The notes under the pieces: model-generated
The model's database searches: none
What the model was told of the DNA's origin: nothing
Seen by the model: only the letters and a program-made list of their open reading frames with translations
In this document: positions 10,648 to 21,859 of the stretch, piece after piece
Numbering within the stretch: the first letter of the stretch is position 1
Layout of the letters: each line of letters opens with the position of its first letter
Made by a program: the position numbers and the translations under genes
Source: Arachidicoccus ginsenosidivorans
Lineage (GTDB): Bacteria > Bacteroidota > Bacteroidia > Chitinophagales > Chitinophagaceae
Direction: 5' to 3'
Length of the DNA: 64,000 bases
Assembly: GCF_007971385.1 (NCBI RefSeq)
Contig: NZ_CP042434.1
Coordinates: 1-64,000, forward strand

Positions 10648-12927
10648 TTAGTTGTATTTAAGGTAATTATCGATCAGATGAATCACACAGCGGCTGGCTA
10701 AATGGTTACTCTGGGCAACAATCACATGCGCTGTCCGGTTATAATCGTCCGTTAGCGTCATAGCATCTTTATCATTTTGCACCTTGATTTGATAGGTGGT
10801 TCCTAAATCATCTTTGAGATCCGTATCATACTTGGCAGGATCGGTATTGCCATCCACAACAGCTGTATGACTGGCCAGAATATGGTATTGCAAGAACTTT
10901 CTTACCAGTTCCATATCATTTACATTCGTGGAATTAAATTTGGGTTCCCCGGTAAGCTTATCGCCTGGTAAATATCCATCCATTACGGCGCTTCTGATGG
11001 CCTCATTTGTCGGCACAAAAAGGGTACTAAATCCGGTGTTACCGATAATGCTGTTGGTGCTGACATTAAAAACGGAGCTTGCGTTTTTAAGTAGTTGCCA
11101 GAAATAATAAAATGAAGAGGATTCGTCTGGGGCTAAATTTGATAGCTGATAACCTACACCGTTATCTGAATAGGACAATACCTGGTCAACATAATAGACT
11201 TTCCCATTTGTGGCCGTCTTTGAACTATCCACGTGAGCCGCAATGCCTGCATCCTCTAAACCAGAGGTCCAAATCTCATTATTATTAAATTTAATATACT
11301 CACCTTCGTTGTCAGCATCTCCGGATTTGACAATACCTGATCCGGATAAATCATCCATCTCATTTTTATAATTGCCAAAGAAAACACAGGTACGAATAAT
11401 CCTTTCCAGGCGGTCGGGCACCCCATTGGTGCTGCCGTTGTATTTAAATTCTTCGCTGGAGGCATTATAAGTAAAGCCTGCCTGGGCAAATACGGCGTCA
11501 GGAATTAACAAGATATTGACCGGAATATTGGATTTCCCAATTAACAGACTCAGCCCTGAAGATTCAAATAGCCTTGTCATAAAAGTATATTTTGGATTCA
11601 GGTAGGCTTCACTAAAGACGGTACTAAAAATATCTGCTTGTTCCACTTTGTTCGTTCCATAAAAAAAGCCATTGCTTAATACTTTGCGGTCAACGACATC
11701 ACTAATCGGATCAAAGCGTGCTGGTTCGGAAAAAGAGTTGACGGTCATAGAAAACTTAGATGGCCATACGACTGTTGGAAACATATGTGCATTTAAAAAA
11801 TCCGTAATTATCTCCAGAGGCACACTATCCAGTGAAGGGTAATACCTGAGTAGGGTATGCTGTACATAATTGTCTACAGCGCTGTTGGTGGGTGCAAACA
11901 TCGTCCAGCAATCCTTCTGCCCGTCGTTATCCCCTTCTTTCAGGAAATTCTCGTTATTAGGCGAATAGGACAATAATGCGGAATAGGCCTTTACATAAAC
12001 CTTGTCGGAAGATTTACTTAGGATCTGATAGCGCTGGGTGGCCTCCTCGTTATAGATATATTGTACTGTATTATTGGTGTTCAGACGGTTTAAAATCTTC
12101 CAGAAGCTAGAATAATTTGGATTAGTCTTTAAATATTCATCGATACTGGGAAGTGGATCAATGACCTGATCGATTTCATGAATCATCCCATTTTCAGCGT
12201 CAATATCTGGTGTTACTACACTTGCGCCCAGTACATTAAAACCCGTATAATTAGACTTTGGGTAAAAATAATTATAATCAGCGGCTGTCAGCGTTGCATT
12301 TGAAAAATAATTATCTTTAAAATAGGTGATATATTTATTGTTATAATCCGACGGTACATAATTGCCCGTAAGTGAGGTGGAGATATTATTGCGATTATCA
12401 GCAATAGCTACTATTGGACCTTGCGTTGATTCATCATGGTAAAAGCCTGTATAATAAGCGGTCCTTCTTCTAAACGCTTCATTTTCGGTCCAGCCTGTAT
12501 TATTTTCTGAGGCCTGATAATCGTCCAGGCGACTTGACGAAAATTTATTATAGATCAACATATACTGCACCATAGCTCTGGCGGTTGAAGAATCAATGGC
12601 AGCGACACCTGAAAATTTACCCGACTTAAAATAAGCGTCAAAAGCGGCGTCATTTGGCGCAAAAAATGTCCAATACCCTGCACCTGTATTCAGGGTTTGT
12701 TTATATCCGCTTTTATCAATCAGTTGTAGTAGTGTGGTAAAATTGCCCCGCTGTTCTAATACTTGATAAATAGGGGGCGCTAAATCATCCGGTCTTCCAT
12801 AAAATGCATCCCACTCTTTTTTCTTGCAGCCAAAAGATAGTACCATCATAAGTAGGACAACAAAAGCATTTGGTTTAAGCATAGCACATTTATGGTTTAG
12901 TTTATTTTTAAAAATCAATGTGTTCAT
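10648..12927 (-). CDS. Multi-FAS1 (fasciclin) domain lipoprotein, first gene of SusCD operon
   Basis: Long intact lipoprotein with several FAS1 units. Signatures of the FAS1 core recur: 'YWTFFAPNDAAFDAYF', 'CWTMFAPTNSAVDNYV', 'FSTLFVPTNEAIRSAVM', each followed by an '(I)H-(E/x)-(I/V)-D' region ('NGMIHEIDQVIDPLPSIDEYL', 'GKVYYVDQVLSYSD', 'CVIHLIDNYLKY' at the end). The frame opens at 12927, but the lipoprotein signal ('VVLLMMVLSFGCKKKEWD') better fits a start at Met-16 (12882). It precedes SusC by 23 bases, so it should be co-transcribed with it. A FAS1 lipoprotein ahead of SusC is not the textbook Sus order. It may be a surface adhesin or glycan-binding partner of the transporter (inference). 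The 67-bp regulatory block at 12993-13059 is its likely promoter region. Confidence 0.88.
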   Translation of the reverse strand: MNTLIFKNKLNHKCAMLKPNAFVVLLMMVLSFGCKKKEWDAFYGRPDDLAPPIYQVLEQRGNFTTLLQLIDKSGYKQTLNTGAGYWTFFAPNDAAFDAYFKSGKFSGVAAIDSSTARAMVQYMLIYNKFSSSRLDDYQASENNTGWTENEAFRRRTAYYTGFYHDESTQGPIVAIADNRNNISTSLTGNYVPSDYNNKYITYFKDNYFSNATLTAADYNYFYPKSNYTGFNVLGASVVTPDIDAENGMIHEIDQVIDPLPSIDEYLKTNPNYSSFWKILNRLNTNNTVQYIYNEEATQRYQILSKSSDKVYVKAYSALLSYSPNNENFLKEGDNDGQKDCWTMFAPTNSAVDNYVQHTLLRYYPSLDSVPLEIITDFLNAHMFPTVVWPSKFSMTVNSFSEPARFDPISDVVDRKVLSNGFFYGTNKVEQADIFSTVFSEAYLNPKYTFMTRLFESSGLSLLIGKSNIPVNILLIPDAVFAQAGFTYNASSEEFKYNGSTNGVPDRLERIIRTCVFFGNYKNEMDDLSGSGIVKSGDADNEGEYIKFNNNEIWTSGLEDAGIAAHVDSSKTATNGKVYYVDQVLSYSDNGVGYQLSNLAPDESSSFYYFWQLLKNASSVFNVSTNSIIGNTGFSTLFVPTNEAIRSAVMDGYLPGDKLTGEPKFNSTNVNDMELVRKFLQYHILASHTAVVDGNTDPAKYDTDLKDDLGTTYQIKVQNDKDAMTLTDDYNRTAHVIVAQSNHLASRCVIHLIDNYLKYN

Positions 12928-12992
12928 TTTTTAGCGTACTGGTATAGATTCTACTCAAATCAATTCAAATATTAATTAACAGTTCAGCCTTT

Positions 12993-13059
12993 TACAAACG
13001 TTTATTTGTAAACAAAACTATAAATTGCAATCGATTGAACTGTCCTGTACTATCCTGCT
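12993..13059 (-). promoter_or_regulatory. Candidate activator-dependent promoter shared with 19001-19067
   Basis: A 67-bp block matching 19001-19067 at 61 of 67 positions by my alignment. On the minus strand it shows a direct repeat of CAGGA at exactly 10-bp spacing (13053-13057 and 13043-13047), then the palindrome CAATCGATTG, then TAGTTTTGT (13012-13020), which fits the Bacteroidota -7 element TAnnTTTG, then an inverted repeat around TTTACAAA...TTTGTAAA (12992-13013). No good -33 TTTG is present, which suits a promoter that needs an activator bound at the CAGGA repeats. It lies 66 bases upstream of the FAS1-SusC-SusD operon. The sequence match is observed; the regulatory role is inferred. 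Confidence 0.65.
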
Positions 13060-13376
13060 AACTATCTCTTTATAATTTAATTATGAAAATATAGTATAAA
13101 TATTTATTTATTAAATATATGTAACATAATGGTTTTATACAACAATAGATATTTTTCCTTTTTTGAATAATTGCTAAAATTTTATATAAAATATCTTCTA
13201 ATTTTGATTTTTTTAAGACTTTATTTTCTTTTTTATAGGAAAACAGAAAATACATATAAAATATTTCATTATTTTAATTAAACTCATTTAGTAAACTATA
13301 TATTACATAACATCTCCATTAACAGGAATTCACTTGCTGTTTCAGCCATTTTTATCGCCCTGAAAGTGGATAAAGT
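13060..13376. other. AT-rich intergenic region, no gene seen
   Basis: About 320 bases of very AT-rich sequence between the FAS1 operon promoter and the terminator of the lyase gene. A 61-codon open frame at 13070-13255 (minus) consists almost only of Lys, Ile, Tyr and Leu and has no recognisable feature, so I do not call it. Nothing else was found. Confidence 0.6.
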
Positions 13377-13421
13377 CGTCAGGGTGTTTTACAAATATTT
13401 TTTATGAAAAACATCCTGACG
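13377..13421 (-). terminator. Stem-loop terminator after the pectate-lyase-like gene
   Basis: Inverted repeat with arms CGTCAGGGTGTTTT and AAAACATCCTGACG (one G-U type mismatch) around a T-rich loop, 20 bases beyond the stop of the lyase gene on the minus strand. The A/T tracts beside the stem fit a Rho-independent terminator. Confidence 0.75.
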
Positions 13422-13441
13422 ATAATAAGTGGTTCTTTGTT

Positions 13442-16400
13442 TTATTTTACGATTACCTTCTTTTCGATGCGTTTGACGCCATCGCTGACATTTAAAAGAT
13501 AAATGCCTTGGCGTAGCTTGTGTGGGAATTGCAGTGTATAAGTATGTTGTGGATTAACCTTAAAATCTGCAGATACAATATGCATACCATTTAAACCATA
13601 AAAGCTGGCATGGAATTTATTTTTCTCAGTAAAGTTTTTTAGATAAAAATGCAAATGATTACCATAAAACGGATTAGGAAAGACATCAAATACTTCCTTA
13701 TGTCCAAACAATACCAAAGTTTCTGCCAACAGGCTTCTTTGACCGATTTCATCCATTTGCATTAATCGATAGTAGTTTTTTCCGTGTATAGGATGGCCAT
13801 CTACATAAGAATAACTTGTTAGGCTATCCCCATAATCCTTTGCCCAAACTTTAGTGAGCAACCGGTAATGTATACTGTCCGCTGAACGGTATAATTGAAA
13901 AAAGTGTGTATCTAACTCATGCTCCGTCTGCCACTTAAGATAAATTTTTCCGCCAATCTCCTTGCCTGTAAATGACTGGACACGTAAAGGATTGGATGCG
14001 GGATCGGTCAAATGGTAAATATCAGCAATAGCATCCGCCGTTAAGGCATTATCATAAAATCGAATATCATCTATCTGATCTCTGTAAGGTTTTTGTTCAA
14101 CTGAATTACCAATCGTTAAATCTTTATCCAGACTGCCGATACCGGTTGTCGCACTACCGGATGCAGATCCGGATAAAACACCATTTATATACACATATAT
14201 TTGTTTTGAGGCCATATCCCTTACGGCGACAATATGATTCCAGCTATTATTATATATATTATGCGCCCCTTCCATTTTCACACTCAGGCTGCTTTTATGA
14301 ACACCATCATCAATAGCAAAGGTCAAATTATTGTCTTTTAGCTGCAAACCATACCATTTCCCTGTATTTGCCTCCATTGTTCCTTTTTGGATCAGATAAC
14401 AATCCTTCCCATCTGCGAATGAATAGGTATTAGCGGGTATTTTAACCCACAAGGAAATCGAAAAAGAGGTACTATCCAATTCTACAGCTTCGTTGGCAGG
14501 CAAAATCAATGCTGCATTTTGCTCGGTTGCATTGGTAAAGGCAAGGGCGCCATTAATTTTCCCCTGGTTTTGCGCCCAAACAGGTGTAAAATTTACCGTA
14601 GCTGTTAAATCATGTCCACTCTGATCAAAAGCGCTATCGCCCGATAGCTCATCTAAGCTGTAATGCACAATCATATGAGCCGGATTACCTGTTGTAAAGT
14701 GCCAAAGAGGCCCCTTGGTCGTATGAGCACCACCCAATGCATCTACCCGCCAATAATAAGTCGAATTGCTTTTAATATCAGTAACAGCTATGCTAGCTGT
14801 GTCGGAAAATAAAACATCTCCCATCTTTCTTAAATGCAGGGAATCTTTTCCTAAATAAACGGCAAAACTGTCCGTATGGGCGCCTCCTTGCCAATGCAAG
14901 ATGAGCTTTGAGCCAAGAAATCCAGACAATTGTTGCTCATTAGTTGGACTAGGCGAGGTGACAACAGCAGCGGGATAATAATCTAAAGGCGTCCTAATGG
15001 ATACGGTATCACTATACGCTGACATTTGGGCATTACTCACCACTGCCTTTAGACGGTAAAAATAAGTCGTATTAGGGGTTAATAATGAATCCGTGTAGTT
15101 GGTCATATCTTGGCCTAGACGGGCCACCTCATGAAATTGACTATTTTCAGTTGCTCTCTCAATGACAAAATAAGATTCGCTATCCGAATTATCTACCCAG
15201 TTTAAGGCTATGCTACTGGTTGATGTTGGTATATCTGTTGTCGTATTTAATTTAATATCTGATGGGGCAAAGACATATCCAGGTGCACCAACCATTAATA
15301 TTCCTGCTGTTGGATTAAACTTCCAAAATAAGTTTTTGCCAGGAGTTGCAGGGCTATATGCCCTAAAATCACCCGCAACAAAGCCGTCGGGTTCAAAAAT
15401 TTTAAATTTACTGCCTGCGGTAAGTGCGCCGAGCGTTGTATCAATAGAAAGCAAGCCTCCGTAAATCAGGGTATCAGCGACATGTATTTTATCTGAACTG
15501 TCCAGACCCTTATTCACACGGACTGCGGTAATTGCACCGGAATCTAATGTAAGATTGGCCTTCAGCCTTAAAGTTCCCATAAGACTATCCCCGGCTGACA
15601 GACTCCCACCAGCCTGTACGGTGACGTTTCCAGCAATGCTTCCAATGCCAGAGAGGGTGCCTCCTTCAACCCACACATTACCTTTACCACTGTTTTCTCC
15701 GTTAACAATTAATTGCCCCTGGCTAATGGTGGTTGTTCCACTATAAGTGTTATTGCCTGTCAGCCGCCAATAACCTGCTCCCTCCTTAATAATAGAAGTT
15801 TCACCAGTTGTATTGCTGGTTGAGCCATATGGCTGGTTATTGATCTCACCCTTAAAGGTCTCATCCGTTCCAGCTGACCCTACTGAATAAGTCGTATACC
15901 CAAAACCAAAAGATTGTGTTTTTACCCCTCCGCAGGATAACATGGTTCCCTCATCTCCTGATAATCCACCAATGGATATTGTTTGATTATTGTTCCAGTT
16001 CACAATTTTGGCAGAACCGGTCACAACTACCCTATTATTAGGAAAACCCACATTATTATCAATGATTAATAATCCATTATCTGCACTGCTGGCAATCAAG
16101 GTTCCAGAAAAATCACTCCAGTCGCCCTGAATAAGCTCCCTAAGATAGGGGATCTTATAGTTCAGTATTCCATTTCCATGTAAAGTCATGGTAAGATTTG
16201 CGTTTCTGTTGGGCTCAAATCCATTGACAGTACTATCATCTATATAAAGATCCAAGGGATAATTTTCATAAATGGTATTGCTGCCACCGGAAGTTCTATA
16301 AATCCCATTATGCAAACGCATAATATTTGAGGTACCAATACCTCGATTCTCATCAATGATATCTTCTTGCTGGCTAGCGCTACTGACCGGCCTTACTTCC

Positions 16401-18636
16401 AATACACCTCCATTTATGATGGTGGGGCCTGCATAGGTATTTTCCTTTTGTAACAAAAGTGTACCTGGGCCAGATTTAATCAGACCACCCTCCCCACTTA
16501 GCGTACCTGTAAAAGTAACCACAGCGCTGCTGTCCTTAACACTAAAAACTGTATTCTCATCTATAATCGCACTGCGATCTGTTGTAGCAGACTTACCGGT
16601 ATACACCCAGCTACCGCCTTTCCATCGCCAATTAAAGGGGTAATTAGCAGCAGCACCAATGGAACTGACAGAATCACCATTTGCTAGCTTGGCAAACTCG
16701 ATGGCCCCTTTATATAGAACTGTGGGCCCCTTATAAGCATTTATATTTTGCATAAACAAGGTTCCGGTACCGGTTTTATTTAAAGATGACTGGCCGGTGA
16801 TGGCAGCCTGACCTTTAAAGGTATAGTCCTGATTACCCTTGATTAAAATATCCCCTGGCGTCACAGGGTCATTTATTACGATCACCTGTGCAGTTTCTTT
16901 ATCTGGGAATAATAATTTGCTGCTGTCTTTGAAAGTGGCCGCCAGACCATTTTGATCCACCCAGTTTTTTTTGTTAAAATCCCAAATACTATCTATGTTG
17001 CCAAGCCAGGTAAGATCAGCTTTAAAAGTAAGCGTATCTAAAACAGGTACAACAACCGCTTTTGATTTAGCAATCAGTTCATTTGAATAGCCGGAGCGTG
17101 CCGTATCTTTAAATGCGACGACCCTAAAAGTATCGGTCTGCTCGGGAGCCATCCCAGTTACTGAAAGATGATTTACATTACTGGCCGTCGTATCAAATGC
17201 TTGCCAAATCCCCCCTACTCTTTTTTCTATGTAAAATCCATCTTCCCCAGAGGTATAATCAAGCCAGGATAAATACACGGTAGTCTGGGTGGCGGAGTCC
17301 TTAGTCAAGCCCAGAGGGTTTCTTAAATAGGGTTGCACATTTTCTTTCGTAAGGCTGTTTATATAGTTTTCTATATTGGTATACCCATTGGCAGCAAGGT
17401 TCATTGCATCGTCTGACTGATCATTAGTACCGTTTGCAATCTCCCAATCATCTGGCATACCATCACCATCTGTATCCTTAATAGGATTACCTGCCCATAA
17501 ATGCCAGGAAGTTGGCGCACCAAAAGGAAGTGAGCCTTCATTGGCAATCAGTTCCCCTTTTAATCCAAGTGATTTAACTTCACCGATTACATAATAATCG
17601 GCATAATCTCTATAAGGCAGGCTGGCGCCTACAGCTGGCAATAGAGAGTCAAATAACCTGTTTGCAGACCATACCGGCAAAGTTGGATAGTTAAAAGGAC
17701 TTACTTGAAAATCAGGCGGTCCTACATATTCACTTTCAGGAATTAAGTAGGGATCAAAAATAGCATTTGTATTTTTGTCAAAAATATTGTCAGCCGCATA
17801 AATATGAAAAGAACTGTTACCTAAATTAAAGGGAGGCACTCCATTTTCTGGTCCTTTAATAAAACAGTTATTTGTTACATTAACGTAAGAATCGCCTTCA
17901 GACTCTCCTCCCATTATATAAGCGCCGTTATTCCAATTATACACTATGTTATTCACATACTGACTGCGGCCTTTTACTTTATTGTTTCGGGTCGTATTAT
18001 CCGCATATAGATTTCTGTATAAGGTGATACTATCTGCCTGTATTAACCCTCCGGCCGAATGACTCATCAGGCCTTGAGAGATAATACAATTTTGGATGGT
18101 AATATTATAAGCTGTTGTAGAATTAATGGAAAAATTTTCGTCTCTTCCCCAGGAAATGGAACAATGGTCAAAAATCATATCATGCCCGTTGGCTATCCCG
18201 TTGGCATCTTTACCATCACTGCCAACAATTCCCATCCTGATTTTCATATATCTGCAAATCGTATTACTTGCCCCTGAAAAAGACCATCCATTCCCATAAA
18301 CGGTAATCCCTTCACCTGGAGCTGTCTGGCCAGCCAGATAAATATTGTTTGAGACAACAATGCGGCTATTAATACGTATTACGCCCGCCACATCAAACAC
18401 GACTATCCGATTGGGCTGACTCACCGCGTCCCTTAGCGAACCCGCTCCAGCGTCATTTAAATTTGTCACATGATAAACAGATCCCCTGATCTAGCGCCGA
18501 TGGCATATTTCCCAAAGCCCTCAGCCCCCGGAAAGGCCACTTTCTGCGCCTTTAAATGACTAAGGACACCTATCAAGCCACATAATACGATTGTCATTAA
18601 TGACTTTAATTCAAATACATGTAAAGTTTTCTGCAT
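13442..18636 (-). CDS. Giant secreted pectate-lyase-like protein with PATR repeats, FN3, LamG and T9SS tail
   Basis: About 1,730 residues. ATG at 18636 gives a signal peptide ('IVLCGLIGVLSHLKAQ'), then a PL1-type parallel beta-helix pectate lyase domain ('VAFPGAEGFGKYA', 'NLNDAGAGSLRDAVSQPNRI', 'GHDMIFDHCSISWGRDENF', about residues 30-450). A calcium-binding-like 'DTDGDGMPDDWE' linker and FN3 follow, then several autotransporter-associated beta-strand repeats ('GTGTLFMQNINAYKGPTVLY', 'GNNTYSGTTTISQGQLIVNG'), two FN3-type domains, a LamG/concanavalin-like domain ('ISLWVKIPANTYSFADGKD') and a C-terminal sorting tail ('FPNPFYGNHLHFYL...GVKRIEKKVIVK'), indicating type IX secretion. One break at 18475-18477 (AAA; TTT on the coding strand) splits the start from the rest. 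One more T restores 'GDLFYHVTNLNDAGAG', the classical lyase motif. Pectin or a related uronide is the likely substrate, cleaved by beta-elimination. Confidence 0.9.
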
Positions 18637-19000
18637 ATAATTATTTTTATTGTGTAGCAAAACGAGTTATTTAAATATATCCCACATAACATGCTCATTT
18701 TTAATTTCATTCTCCTCCAAGGCTAATCATTCAGGCACTTTTCTAATCAAGGCATTCTCCTTTCCATTGAAGGACGTTGCTGGACGCTAATCAGTCTTTT
18801 CAAAATTTAAATCCTTGTGTCGATTTCACGCAAATCAGCATGATTTTTAACGGCCATACTTCACACTAAGAAAACTTCAAATAATAACATTTTAGCATTT
18901 TAGCATTCCAAACAATCAACGTCAATTTCAGATTATGAGAACTGTTGGTGCAATTCCCCGCGCATAATCAGGAACCAATCCATGGAAATACGCCTTCAAC
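18637..19000. other. Long leader between lyase gene and its promoter block
   Basis: No gene seen. The lyase start lies 365 bases from the conserved block at 19001-19067, so if transcription starts there the mRNA has an unusually long untranslated leader. I could not identify a riboswitch or a convincing attenuator in it. Confidence 0.45.
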
Positions 19001-19067
19001 TACAAACGTTTATTTGTAAACAAAACTATAATGCGCAATCGATTGAACCATCCTGTACTGTCCTGCT
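19001..19067 (-). promoter_or_regulatory. Candidate activator-dependent promoter, second copy
   Basis: Second copy of the block at 12993-13059, in the same orientation and upstream of the lyase gene. It keeps the CAGGA repeat at 10-bp spacing (19061-19065 and 19051-19055), CAATCGATTG, TAGTTTTGT (19020-19028) and the ACAAACGTTTATTTGT inverted repeat. The differences are clustered in spacer positions, as expected for a protein-binding site under selection. It implies that the lyase and the FAS1-SusCD operon are controlled together. Confidence 0.65.
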
Positions 19068-19509
19068 TCATTTGATCCAAAAAGCTGCCTTATGAAAATA
19101 ACCTATAAATATATTTTATTTAAGTATGTATAGTCACCTTAATATAAACTATTTAAGATTTACGCGCTTCAAACAAATTTGATATTATTTGCCAATCATC
19201 TATGTGCGCAGTAAATAAAGCTGTATGCATATTGGTAAGCAGCAGTTTTATTATAGTATCTGGATATGCCTCCATTCCAGGTGACTTACCCCTATTACAA
19301 TTACTCGGATCTTGGTGGCAACCACTTGGTGCATCTCAAATATTGTTTTGAATGGACTTGAGTCAAAATTTCAAGAATTGTCTAACAATGACATAACGTT
19401 TAAGTCCCCGTCATACAGACAACATACCAATAAATCTTGACCAAATTATGTTGTAAACTTTGAATATTCTGTCTATTTTTTAAACCAAATAGCTTTCTTA
19501 AATTTGTTT
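19068..19509. other. Intergenic region, no gene seen
   Basis: About 440 bases between the divergent lyase and orphan-family genes. Low-complexity AT-rich sequence. I see no supported reading frame, RNA or repeat, only room for the divergent promoter of the plus-strand gene at 19510. Confidence 0.5.
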
Positions 19510-21023
19510 ATGGGTTCAAAATCAAGTAAAAAAAGAGCAAAAAAAATAAATCCCCATGGTAAGCTATTAAAATCAACAAAACGGCAGACCAACAAGGAGA
19601 CTTATTTTGAATCGGGACGGATAAAGAGTCTGGCTCCAGGTAGATATTATATTGGCCACACCTTTTCGAAAAAAGAAGAGATGATAATCTTTATCACGAT
19701 TACAAGAAAGCATGTAAATGGTAATATCTCTTTTGTTATCTTCGGCATTCATGACAAAACTGGCTGGATTGAAAAGGTGCAATATGACTTTAATGTCCCT
19801 GTGGGGATTTTGATGCATTTATAGCAACGACCAATATGGTCGATTTTGAGGATTATGAAGCCTTGGAGCATCTTATTTTTGATGCGGAGATTCAATCCAG
19901 AAAAAATGGCCACTTACCTAAGGATTTCTGGCTGGCGGAAAAAATCCTTGCTTCAGACAAAGTTATCAACTTAGGTGAACGTCACCGGCTGCTGGCAACT
20001 TTTCAATCGCCGGTTGCCGGCCAAAAAGTTGCCTTAAATGAGCGGTATTTGGCCAACCATCTTGGTTCTAAGTTCGCTAGCTATGAACCAGAGTTTGTTG
20101 AAAAATGGAGCCGCGATCAATGGGAAGCGTTCATTTGTGAACTGCCTGCAGGCGGACTGGATCCTGACTTTTCCAAATTAAATAGCGGCAATCTGACGCC
20201 GCTCATTTATCTTTTTGAAAAAACAGAACTGCCCTTTCTGACTGAGCCTGAAAAAACGACGGTTATTTTTGAACAATTATCAAGTCAACAAGCGTGCTAC
20301 CTATCTGCCTTTAATAAGGTTCAAATTCCAGAAGATAACAAGCAATCGGATCGTCTTTCATTGACACCATCAGATTCTAATCAGCAGCCACAAGAGGTGA
20401 ATCTGTTTGACTATGAACCTAACGAGGAGGAGCATTTTCTACAAATCAGCCTGGATGAAGATATGCAAATTGAAAAATCCAAGGCTGACCATTTGCTAAT
20501 CATAAAAAGGATCAGAATAGCCATGAAGAAATACCCTGAAAATCCTTATTTTAAAAATCTCCTATATGCAGCTTACAGATATGCGGATGAGGCTTATGCA
20601 GCAGAAAAGGTAGCTGTGGAAAATTATAAGGACTTTCCGGATAGTATCCATTTTACGCTGATTTATCTTGCTGAGCTGGAAGCCCACGGAAGCTCAGCTC
20701 GCCTCAAGCGCTTTTTTAAAAAGGGTTACCTTTGGGAAGATCATTTTGGCAAAGAGCAAATGATCACAGGGAAAAATTTCTTTTGGTATTATCAGTTGGT
20801 AGCTGGCTTTTTTGCCTTGCAACTGGATTTTGCCAGCTTTTGGCATTTGTATCATTTTTTAACGAAGTACCCTGGATATAAACAATTTACAGACACCAGG
20901 GCATGGCTTCCATTTCAGTTTTTGATTGCCTTTGGGTTGGCTCAAAAACTGGACAAGTCCTCCAAGCATGAGATCAGTTTACGCCTTGATAAACTATTTG
21001 CGGGGCCACATAAAATTGATTAA
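19510..21023 (+). CDS. Unrecognised two-domain protein, copy 1 of three local paralogs (one frame break)
   Basis: I do not recognise the family. ATG at 19510 gives a Lys-rich start ('MGSKSSKKRAKK'). A first domain follows with 'ESGRIKSLAPGRYYIG' and, after the break, 'ALEHLIFDAEIQSRKN...LLATFQ'. The second domain has 'EKWSRDQWEAFICEL', 'LTPLIYLFEK', 'KKYPENPYFKNLLYAAYRY' and a helical, TPR-like tail. The same blocks occur in the same order at 25929-27846 and 31129-33395. The frame breaks at 19803-19806 (GGGG). One more G gives 'NVPVGDFDAFIATTNMVDF', parallel to the paralogs; as given, the frames are 19510-19824 and 19836-21023. This copy has the shortest linker between domains and is the most divergent. 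No signal peptide or membrane span, so it is probably cytoplasmic. Confidence 0.75.
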
Positions 21024-21099
21024 CTTTACTTGAACTTTTGGCTGAAGCCTTCAAGCCATTTAAATTTGACAAAGTTCATTAAATCCCAGATTTTAACGC

Positions 21100-21456
21100 A
21101 TGCAGGACCTAAGGCAAAGAATATATAAAATGACACTGGCCAGTGTTTATCCTTTATACCTTCAAAAAATTGAAAAAAAAGGCCGCACTAAGCAAGAACT
21201 CGATGAGGTTATCTTTTGGCTGACCGGGTACAATAAACAAGGATTACAAAATCAATTGGATCTGGAGGTTAATTTTGAGGACTTCTTTGCAAAAGCACCT
21301 GCCTTCCATGCAAATGCCCTCAAAATAACTGGCGTTATCTGTGGCCAACGCGTGGAAGAAATTGACGATCCGGTTATACGTAAGGTCAGGTATTTGGACA
21401 AATTGGTGGACGAATTGGCTAAAGGGAAGGCTTTGTCAAAAATATTACGCCCTTAG
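21100..21456 (+). CDS. DUF2200 family protein
   Basis: Small intact protein of 118 residues matching the DUF2200 pattern as I know it: 'RIYKMTLASVYPLYLQKIEKKGRTK', 'VIFWLTGYNKQGL', 'FFAKAPAFHANALKITGVICGQRVEEI', and the tail 'IRKVRYLDKLVDELAKGK'. The biochemical function of this widespread family is unknown to me. It starts 77 bases after copy 1 of the orphan family on the same strand and may be read through from it, but no shared role is evident. Confidence 0.85.
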   Translation: MQDLRQRIYKMTLASVYPLYLQKIEKKGRTKQELDEVIFWLTGYNKQGLQNQLDLEVNFEDFFAKAPAFHANALKITGVICGQRVEEIDDPVIRKVRYLDKLVDELAKGKALSKILRP

Positions 21457-21859
21457 ATAGGTTTCTATTAAGGCAATAATTGCAGGGCAACTAGGCAGCC
21501 GTGCGCATTTACTGCTCACAGCGGGGTATTATTTCACGATTCTCTCTTTTGCAACTTTATTTATACCAGAATTTTAAATTCACTTCTTCACCCGCGGCAA
21601 CTCGATGGCCAGGTCATACTAAGCGCAATTTAACGCTTTAAATATAACGTTCAGGACTCCAAAGCTGCCTTCCGTTTTCAGGTTTTTGACAATTTTAGTT
21701 ATCGATTCATTAATTTTTACGCGTTTTTGGCATTTAGCATGCAGGATACCACATTTAGGTATATTTTTATCTTTGGATTCTATTTAATAATCAAAGGAAA
21801 AACCGGGACTGGATAACGACATTTTCGTCCCGATTTAACAGGAAAAACGGGAGGTGGTT
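21457..21859. other. Intergenic region with a weak stem upstream of the lipocalin gene
   Basis: No gene seen. Near 21800-21835 the arms GGGAC and GTCCC could pair with an inner ACGA/TCGT step, forming a small hairpin just before the ribosome-binding region (GGGAGGTGG) of the lipocalin gene. Whether it matters is unclear. Confidence 0.35.

Noticed and set aside
13070..13255. 61-codon minus-strand ORF in AT-rich DNA
   Set aside because: Lys/Ile/Tyr/Leu-only composition produced by base composition; no start signal or motif.
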